A DNA stretch of 26,224 nucleotides from a virus, in the IMG/VR virus record IMGVR_UViG_3300035070_002017, positions 1 through 26,224 of that record; one strand, written 5' to 3'. Shown here one piece after another: positions 20,642-26,224 of the stretch. The translations under genes were made by a program, and so were the position numbers. The stretch's first letter is position 1, and every line of letters begins with the position of its first letter. The notes under the pieces are model-generated. The model did not search any database. It was not told the DNA's origin and worked only from the letters and a program-made list of their open reading frames with translations.

Positions 20642-21589
20642 ATGAGCAATCACAAAGTAGACCTAGCAACTACGGTCAACATTACAACGACTTATGCAGG
20701 TCAATGGGCATCTAAATATGTGTCTATTGCTTTGCTAAGTGGAAAAACTTTAGACAATGGCGGTGTAACAATTATGCCAAACATTGACTACAAATATGTC
20801 ATCCAAAAAGGAGCATTCGACTCTAACTTCATTAAAAACGCAAGCTGTGACTTTACAGATACAGGTGCAGTAACTTTAACTGAAAGAGTCCTTACATTAG
20901 AGGAGTTCCAAATCAACTCTGAGTTTTGTAAAAAAGACTTTTCACAAACTTGGCAAGCTGCTGAGATGGGATATTCGGTACTGAACTCTGATTTACCATC
21001 TTCATTTCAAGAGTTTATTGTTACAAATTTTGCTGCTAAAATAGCTGACAAATATGAGCAAACAATCTGGAATGGTTCTAATGCTAACGAAGGAGAATTT
21101 GACGGATTTACAGTTCTATTTGCTGCTGACGGAGACGTAAATGATGTTACTGCTGTAGTAGGAGGTATCAATGCTGGAAATGTAATTGCTGAATTACAAA
21201 AAATCGTTGCTGCAATTCCTGCAACTGTTTACGAAAAAGAAGATATGCACGTTTACATAGGAACTGACATCTTAAGATTCTACATTCAAGCTTTAGGCTT
21301 AGTAGGAGCTGGTTCAGGTATTGATAATAAAGGAACACTTTGGTACAATGGAGTTCCATTAACTATAGACGGAGTAAAATTATTTCACTCACCAGGTATG
21401 CCTGCTAATAAAGCAGTAGCTGCTCAATCTTCTAATTTATACTTTGGTACTGGATTACTTTCAGACATGAACGAAATTAGAATTATTGACATGCAAGACA
21501 TCGATGGATCACAAAATGTAAGATTCATTATGCGTTGGAAAGCTGGAATTGAGTACGGAATAGGAAGCGAAGTAGTATTATACGCTTAA
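20642..21589 (+). CDS. Major capsid protein
   Basis: The 315-aa protein has the size and composition of an HK97-fold capsid: an N-terminal arm, an E-loop region (YVIQKGAFDSNFIKNASC), a P-domain (SSFQEFIVTNFAAKIADKYE, then QTIWNG) and an A-domain with VYIGTDILRFYI and a conserved end (RFIMRWKAGIEYGIGSEVV). It sits 17 nt after the scaffold. Codons look somewhat less AT-biased than in the neighbours, as expected for a highly expressed gene. Confidence 0.8.
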   Translation: MSNHKVDLATTVNITTTYAGQWASKYVSIALLSGKTLDNGGVTIMPNIDYKYVIQKGAFDSNFIKNASCDFTDTGAVTLTERVLTLEEFQINSEFCKKDFSQTWQAAEMGYSVLNSDLPSSFQEFIVTNFAAKIADKYEQTIWNGSNANEGEFDGFTVLFAADGDVNDVTAVVGGINAGNVIAELQKIVAAIPATVYEKEDMHVYIGTDILRFYIQALGLVGAGSGIDNKGTLWYNGVPLTIDGVKLFHSPGMPANKAVAAQSSNLYFGTGLLSDMNEIRIIDMQDIDGSQNVRFIMRWKAGIEYGIGSEVVLYA

Positions 21590-21629
21590 TAGTAAGAAAA
21601 TAAAGTTTAACCTTTTAAAATAAATAAAT

Positions 21630-22178
21630 ATGGCATGTAATTTAAGCGCAGGTAGAGCAGTCCCTTGTAAAGATGTAGTAGGGGGAATACAAAAGGTTTT
21701 CTTTGTTGACTTTGGAGGACTGGGTAATATCACATATACAGCAGATGAAATAACTGATGCAGATGGAACATTCTCAGCTTACGAGTACGATCTTAAAGGA
21801 GGTAGTAGTTTAGAACAAACTATTACAAGTTCAAGAGAATCTGGAACAACTTTCTTTGAGCAAGTACTTACTTTAAATCTTACCAAATTAAGTAAAGAAG
21901 ATAATGTACAAATAAAGCTATTAGCTTATGGTAGACCTCAAGTAGCAGTCGTTGACAACAACGGTAATGCATTCTTAATGGGTGTTGATCATGGAGCTGA
22001 AGTGACTGGAGGAACAGTTGCAACAGGAACAGCAATGGGTGATCTTAGTGGTTACACACTAACTCTAACTGCTCAAGAAAAACTTCCTGCTAACTTTATT
22101 TCAGGTGCAACCCTAGCTAATCCTTTTATTGGATTATCAAGCGCAACTGAGACAATAGTGACAGGTACTAATAGCTAA
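21630..22178 (+). CDS. Major structural protein, probably tail tube
   Basis: The 182-aa protein begins MACNLSAGRAVPCKDVVGGI and contains TTFFEQVLTLNLTKLSKEDN and the end GYTLTLTAQEKLPANF. I recognise it as a widely conserved Bacteroidetes phage protein that follows the capsid and is probably the tail tube or a related beta-barrel. Placement before a strong terminator suggests that scaffold, capsid and this protein form one abundant transcript from late promoter element 3. Confidence 0.6.
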   Translation: MACNLSAGRAVPCKDVVGGIQKVFFVDFGGLGNITYTADEITDADGTFSAYEYDLKGGSSLEQTITSSRESGTTFFEQVLTLNLTKLSKEDNVQIKLLAYGRPQVAVVDNNGNAFLMGVDHGAEVTGGTVATGTAMGDLSGYTLTLTAQEKLPANFISGATLANPFIGLSSATETIVTGTNS

Positions 22179-22220
22179 AAAACGATAGGTTTCTTTTCAT
22201 TAAGTTTTGTTTAGGTTAGG

Positions 22221-22256
22221 AGGGGGTGCTTTAACGAGTAACCCCCTTTTATTTTT
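22221..22256 (+). terminator. Rho-independent terminator after the capsid cluster
   Basis: AGGGGGT (22221-22227) and ACCCCCT (22241-22247) form a 7-bp GC-rich stem around a 13-nt loop, followed by TTTATTTTT (22248-22256). It ends the scaffold-capsid-tube transcript. Some readthrough must occur, or a promoter that I do not see must exist, for the portal gene downstream. Confidence 0.85.
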
Positions 22257-22267
22257 AAAAAGGTGTT

Positions 22268-22624
22268 ATGATAATATTGCAAGAGACAAATAATAATCAA
22301 ATAGTAAAAGTAATTCCTAGAGAATATACAGCTACTACAACATATACTGTAAGCATTACAAGCGATAGTGAAAACAAAAGCGTTTATACTAATAATTTTA
22401 CAAATGAATTTACTTCTGATAGGTATTGGTATCAATTTACAGATGCTTTTCCAAATTTAGAACAAGATAATTTTTATACCCTGAGAATATCAGATGCGGC
22501 TTCAAACAATGTGTTTAGAGGACGTATTTTCTGTACTAACCAAACAATAAGTAGTTATAGTGTTAACTCAGGTCAATACACTACAACTACATCAACTAAT
22601 GAATTTATATTCTATGAAGCATAA
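22268..22624 (+). CDS. Small beta-rich structural protein (118 aa)
   Basis: The 118-aa product (MIILQETNNNQIVKVIPREY...) is rich in T, S, N and Y with alternating strands, consistent with a head decoration or neck protein. It has a Shine-Dalgarno-like AGG seven bases before the ATG, unusual in this window. It overlaps the portal gene by 11 nt. The family is familiar from Bacteroidetes phages but unnamed. Confidence 0.55.
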   Translation: MIILQETNNNQIVKVIPREYTATTTYTVSITSDSENKSVYTNNFTNEFTSDRYWYQFTDAFPNLEQDNFYTLRISDAASNNVFRGRIFCTNQTISSYSVNSGQYTTTTSTNEFIFYEA

Positions 22625-24653
22625 AAGTAACATTCATATTTTAGAGCTAAATGCCTATACAGCTCCTAGAGTTTATGAAGAAAGAAATAAAGATTTTGTC
22701 TCTATTGGAGAAGACAATAATTATTACCAATATATTATTGACAGGTATATAGGATCAACTACAAACCATGCTATTTTAAATGGCGTGACCAACTTTGTAT
22801 ACGGTCATGGTATTGATGCTACAGATTCTAGTAAAAAACCAGAGCAGTATGCTCAAATGAGGTCATTATTAAAGAATAAAGACTTATTTAGAGTAGTCCA
22901 AGACTTTGTTATACTAGGAGAAGGAGCATTTCAAGTAACTTACAATAGTGAAAGAAAGATAGATAAGCTTACCTACTTCCCAAGACAGACTTTAAGAGCT
23001 GAAAAATGTAATGATAAGGGCGAAATAGAGGCTTATTACTATCACCCTGACTGGAAAGAATACAAAAGAAATGATGTTTTAAAGAGAATACCAGTATTTG
23101 GTACATCAAATGAGCAAAATGAAATCTTTATTGTCAAGAAATATGTGGTAGGATTCCACTATTATAGCTTACCAAGTTACTGTGCGTCCTTACCTTACGC
23201 GCTGCTAGAAGAAGAAATCTCTGCTTATTTAATAAATGAAACGCAAAATGGATTTTCAGGTACTAAAGTAGTAAACTTTAACAACGGAGTTCCTGACAAA
23301 GAGAAGCAAATACAGATTAAAAATGACATTTTAGGCAAATTAACAGGCTCTATTGGAGACAAAGTTATTGTAGCGTTTAATTCTAATCAAGAATCTGCAA
23401 CTACAGTAGACGATATTTCTTTAAACAATGCTCCTGAACACTATGCATATCTGTCTGAAGAATGTGTAAAAAAATTAATGGTAGGTCATAGAATAACTTC
23501 GCCACTTCTTTTAGGGATAAGAGAATCTGGAGGAGGACTAGGTAATAATGCGGATGAAATACAAACGGCTACAGATTTATTTGACAATATAGTTATAAGA
23601 CCAGCTCAGGACATTGTTATAGATGCCTTAGACGATCTTTTAGCTACAAATGACATTGCACTTAATCTTTACTTTAAAACTCTTAAACCATTAGATTTTA
23701 TGGATGAAGATACTGATTTGACAGACGATCAAATTGAGGAAGAAACAGGTGTTAAGCAAGAAGATATTGACGAACAAAAAGTAGAAGTTGATTTGCATAA
23801 GATTGACGGTATTTTAGTTTTTGAAACTAAAGAAGAAGCAGAGGAACAAGCTGAAAAATTAGGATGTAAAGGGTATCACGAACATGAAGAAGACGGAAAG
23901 ATTTGGTATATGCCATGCGAGTCACATGACGATTATCCTACTGCAATTAATTTATCTGAAAATGAATTAAGCGAAGATGAAACTAAAAATGTTTTAGGAA
24001 TACTTACAGATAGAGGTCAAAAAATGAGTGATGACTATGTGTTTGTTGATGAAATTGATAATGATAATGATATTGACAATGAAGACTGGGCTAATTATTT
24101 AATTAAAGAAAAACAAACTACTCTTTCTAAAATTAAAGGATTATTAGGTTTTAAAGATGAAATAGATTCAAGAAAAAAAGGAAATGTATTTAGTGTGCTA
24201 GATTCTCCTAATGGTGTATATAAAATAAGATACACTTACGCTGTTGGTTCTACAAAAAAAATGAAAAAAAATAAAGAGACTGGTAAACTAAATGAGTCAA
24301 GAGATTTTTGTAGAAATATGATGAACATGGCGAGATCTGGTATTGTATGGACTATTGAAGATATTGACGATGCTTCAAGAGAAGGTGTAAATAAAGAGTT
24401 AGGTCATAAAGGGAGAAAATACGATTTGTTCAAATTTAAAGGTGGAGTTTATTGTAGACATAAATGGGTAAGAAAGTTATATAGATTAAGAGCTAATACA
24501 GAAGAATCAAACAATTTAGAAGATTATAAAGCGACTAGAACAATTCCCAAAAGATATGACAGAAATCCACCTGGTTCAAAACAAGCTGTTAAAGCTCCAG
24601 AAAATATGAAAAATAACGGTCATTATCCAGGCTGGAAACCTAAAAAAAAATAA
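22614..24653 (+). CDS. Portal protein fused to a MuF-like domain
   Basis: From ATG 22614 the protein is 679 aa. Residues about 1-365 are a portal: AILNGVTNFVYG, FRVVQDFVILGEGAFQ, and the stem/crown stretch VGHRITSPLLLG with GLGNNADEIQTATDLF. Next is a separate unit (about 393-445) with IDGILVFETKEEAEEQAEKL, then GYHEHEEDGKIWYMPC. The last part (about 522-625) has SRDFCRNMM (562-570) and CRHKWVR (614-620), a Cys...CxH spacing like MuF minor head proteins, which are normally encoded by the gene after the portal. The end is basic and proline-rich. A longer in-frame start at 22560 runs through the preceding gene and is rejected. Confidence 0.75.
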   Translation: MKHKSNIHILELNAYTAPRVYEERNKDFVSIGEDNNYYQYIIDRYIGSTTNHAILNGVTNFVYGHGIDATDSSKKPEQYAQMRSLLKNKDLFRVVQDFVILGEGAFQVTYNSERKIDKLTYFPRQTLRAEKCNDKGEIEAYYYHPDWKEYKRNDVLKRIPVFGTSNEQNEIFIVKKYVVGFHYYSLPSYCASLPYALLEEEISAYLINETQNGFSGTKVVNFNNGVPDKEKQIQIKNDILGKLTGSIGDKVIVAFNSNQESATTVDDISLNNAPEHYAYLSEECVKKLMVGHRITSPLLLGIRESGGGLGNNADEIQTATDLFDNIVIRPAQDIVIDALDDLLATNDIALNLYFKTLKPLDFMDEDTDLTDDQIEEETGVKQEDIDEQKVEVDLHKIDGILVFETKEEAEEQAEKLGCKGYHEHEEDGKIWYMPCESHDDYPTAINLSENELSEDETKNVLGILTDRGQKMSDDYVFVDEIDNDNDIDNEDWANYLIKEKQTTLSKIKGLLGFKDEIDSRKKGNVFSVLDSPNGVYKIRYTYAVGSTKKMKKNKETGKLNESRDFCRNMMNMARSGIVWTIEDIDDASREGVNKELGHKGRKYDLFKFKGGVYCRHKWVRKLYRLRANTEESNNLEDYKATRTIPKRYDRNPPGSKQAVKAPENMKNNGHYPGWKPKKK

Positions 24654-24662
24654 AATTAAACT

Positions 24663-25169
24663 ATGGCACAGGTATTATTTATAAATAGAGACGATCTTGT
24701 AAGATTCACATCAGCTAACGGTAATATTGATACTGATAAATTTATTCAATATATTTTTATAGCTCAGGAAATACAAATACAAAGATTTTTAGGTACAGAA
24801 TTATATAATCAGTTAGAGACTAAAATTGCTAACAATAATTTAGCAGGTCATTATTTGACTTTAGTTACAGATTACATAAAGCCTAGTTTATGTCATTGGG
24901 CTATGGTAGAATACCTTCCTTTTGCTGCATATTCAATTTCTAATAATGGAATATATAAACACACTTCAGAAAATGCAGTCAATGCAGATAAAAATGAAGT
25001 AGACTTTTTAATAGAAAAAGAAAGAACAACAGCTCAATATTTTTCAAATAGACTTATTGATTATTTACAGGATCAGGCGGCAGCTAATTTTCCTGAATAT
25101 TATTCAAATAGCTACCCTGACATATACCCAGACGACACAGCAAATTTTGGTGGATGGCAGTTAAGTTAG
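24663..25169 (+). CDS. Head-tail connector-like protein (DUF6712-like)
   Basis: The 168-aa helical protein has the pattern DTDKFIQYIFIAQEIQIQRF, then LGTELYNQL (about 23-51), typical of DUF6712/gp6-like connector proteins that attach under the portal. It follows the portal by 9 nt, the normal place for a connector. The end contains several Tyr/Pro/Asp residues. Good fit for family; exact role inferred. Confidence 0.7.
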   Translation: MAQVLFINRDDLVRFTSANGNIDTDKFIQYIFIAQEIQIQRFLGTELYNQLETKIANNNLAGHYLTLVTDYIKPSLCHWAMVEYLPFAAYSISNNGIYKHTSENAVNADKNEVDFLIEKERTTAQYFSNRLIDYLQDQAAANFPEYYSNSYPDIYPDDTANFGGWQLS

Positions 25170-25279
25170 ACAAAACTAATGAGCAAGAAAAGAATGAAGT
25201 ATTGCTTAAAAAATATTTAAAAAAGAAAGTAGAATCATTAAAAAATAAAACAAATTGGCAACATTTACAGGACAACTAA
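25154..25279 (+). CDS. Small charged protein before the tail fibre (41 aa)
   Basis: A 41-aa frame starts 16 nt inside the end of the connector gene (ATG 25154) and ends at 25279, overlapping the fibre start by 25 nt. It is a lysine-rich helix (DKTNEQEKNEVLLKKYLKKK). No family is recognised. The double overlap supports it, but it is short. Confidence 0.45.
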   Translation: MAVKLDKTNEQEKNEVLLKKYLKKKVESLKNKTNWQHLQDN

Positions 25280-26224
25280 TTTCAGCTACATACGATGCAA
25301 TATTAAAAACAGTCGATAATGATGCTATAGGTTCTACAGCAAAGCAAATTACAGACGGTTTAGGTAATTCTACTCCTTTATATATATCAACTACTCAAAT
25401 AGGTATTGGTATAACTCCAACAGAGGCTTTCCACGTTTCAGGAAATGCTTTAATTACTGGGAACATAACTGTTAATACAGATGCTACTATTACAGGAAAT
25501 TTATCATGGGGTTCTTTAACAGATTTAGGTGAAAGCATAACTATTACAAAGTTTGTAGATGCAGCAGATGGTATAGCAAACAACAACAACGATACTACTA
25601 TCCCTACTTCAGCAGCAGTAAAAAGCTTTGTAGATTCAAGTATTACAGCTCAAGATTTAGATTTTTTAACAGACTCAGGAACAGGTCAAGTAGATTTAGA
25701 TTCACAAAGTCTTATTGTTTTAGGAACAACTAACCAGATTGAAACTATTGGATCAAATCAAACTATTACTCTTAGTTTACCTACAACTATACATAGAAAT
25801 TTACAAGGTAATGTAACTGGAAATGTTACAGGTAATGTTACAGGAAACGTTACAGGCAATTTAACTGGTGATTTGACTGGTAATGTTACAGCCACTTCTA
25901 TTTTAGTGGACGGAGTAACTGCAACTACACAATTATCTAGTGATGACTCTACTAAAGTAGCTACAACAGCCTATGTAAAAAGTTTAAACAATGCAAGTGA
26001 TTTAGATTTTACAACTGACTCAGGTAGTGGTACTGTAATTTTAAATACACAAACATTTAGTGTTGTAGGTACTGCTAATGAAATAGAAACTACTGGATCA
26101 AATCAACAATTACAAATTGGTTTGCCAAGTACTATAACTGTCAATGTTACTGGAAATCTAACAGGTAATGTAACTGGGGATTTAACAGGTAATGTAACTG
26201 GGGATTTAACAGGTAATGTAACTG
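25255..26224 (+). CDS. Tail fibre protein, N-terminal part (runs off the window)
   Basis: The frame is open from a TTG at 25255 to the right edge (323 codons, no stop). There is no in-frame ATG at all, so TTG is the likely start (ATFTGQLISATYDAILKTVD). The N-terminus (AKQITDGLGNSTPLYISTTQ, then IGIGITPTEAFHVSGNALIT) is the tail-attachment module common in marine phage fibres. Then come two related units (DLDF.TDSG...IET.GSNQ...; starts at 25654 and 25999, 115 codons apart), each followed by runs of four-residue TGNV-like repeats, and a VATTAYVKS motif between them. Such fibres recognise host surface glycans. Confidence 0.8.
   Translation, partial: MATFTGQLISATYDAILKTVDNDAIGSTAKQITDGLGNSTPLYISTTQIGIGITPTEAFHVSGNALITGNITVNTDATITGNLSWGSLTDLGESITITKFVDAADGIANNNNDTTIPTSAAVKSFVDSSITAQDLDFLTDSGTGQVDLDSQSLIVLGTTNQIETIGSNQTITLSLPTTIHRNLQGNVTGNVTGNVTGNVTGNLTGDLTGNVTATSILVDGVTATTQLSSDDSTKVATTAYVKSLNNASDLDFTTDSGSGTVILNTQTFSVVGTANEIETTGSNQQLQIGLPSTITVNVTGNLTGNVTGDLTGNVTGDLTGNVT
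25807..25890 (+). repeat. Tandem 12-bp coding repeat in tail fibre (seven units)
   Basis: Seven consecutive units of the form GGN AAY GTN ACN encode GNVT four times, then GNLT, GDLT and GNVT. Third-base differences among units show that the protein pattern is kept although the DNA has diverged. A four-residue period suggests an extended beta-structured shaft. Confidence 0.85.
26140..26224 (+). repeat. Second TGNV repeat run with exact 24-bp tandem repeats, cut by window edge
   Basis: From 26164 a 24-bp unit (encoding GNVT-GDLT) is repeated without any difference at 26164, 26188 and 26212 until the sequence ends. Lack of silent differences indicates recent expansion, unlike the older run at 25807. 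Confidence 0.85.

Noticed and set aside
22560-22613. Longer start of the portal gene
   Set aside because: It overlaps the preceding gene by 65 nt; the start at 22614 gives an ordinary 11-nt overlap.
25807-26224. CRISPR array or diversity-generating retroelement repeat
   Set aside because: The repeats are short, contiguous, in frame and coding; there are no spacers, and no reverse transcriptase or template repeat is present in the window.

Overview
The window looks like about 26 kb of a temperate, tailed (siphovirus-like) phage that infects a low-GC Bacteroidetes host, most likely a Flavobacteriia relative. The evidence is the AT-rich composition (about one third G+C by eye), almost exclusive AGA arginine codons, few Shine-Dalgarno sequences, TAnnTTTG-like -7 boxes, and families that I recognise from flavobacterial phages. 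Family calls are made from motifs and memory; no database search was run.

Layout, left to right. (1) 1-908: end of a possible holin, a metallophosphoesterase and a micro zinc ribbon. (2) 909-1137: an apparently complete attP. It holds the 3' end of a tRNA gene (probably tRNA-Pro, minus strand) with its terminator, flanked on both sides by the same pair of TTGCACCT repeats. (3) 1137-3237: tyrosine integrase, and on the minus strand a CI-like repressor plus a 55-aa protein, then the early control region. (4) 3238-9637: tightly packed rightward early genes, including an excisionase-like HTH protein, a single-strand-binding-type protein with a DLPF tail, a DnaA-domain-IV-like protein, a DUF1376-like replication protein, a possible helicase loader, a DUF1064-type nuclease, a sigma-factor-like protein and a NinB-like protein. 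(5) 9655-11058: small and large terminase. (6) 11060-11720: an inverted repeat, a small gene, and about 240 nt of structured non-coding sequence ending in a strong terminator. (7) 11721-19157: tail module, with a possible -1 frameshift at a run of ten T, a tail-terminator-like protein, minor tail proteins and the tape measure. (8) 19186-22256: prohead protease, scaffold, major capsid, tube-like protein and terminator. (9) 22268-26224: a small structural protein, a portal fused to a MuF-like domain, a head-tail connector, and a repeat-rich tail fibre that runs off the right edge.

How it works together. The repressor would hold the rightward early operon silent. Once that operon is on, replication proteins and a phage sigma-like factor are made. 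Three copies of a conserved element (GRKWACASTTT, then TCGTACATATARTA) stand before the tail module, the protease and the scaffold, and nowhere else that I found. They resemble ECF-type promoters (GGAAC-like box, about 15 nt, CGTA). The natural hypothesis is that the phage sigma factor drives the late genes from them, with leaderless or nearly leaderless mRNAs at the first two.

The points most worth pursuing are this sigma/promoter circuit, the non-coding RNA behind terL, the symmetrical attP, the dual-frame tail gene, and the gene order, in which the tail genes come before the head genes and the portal follows the capsid.
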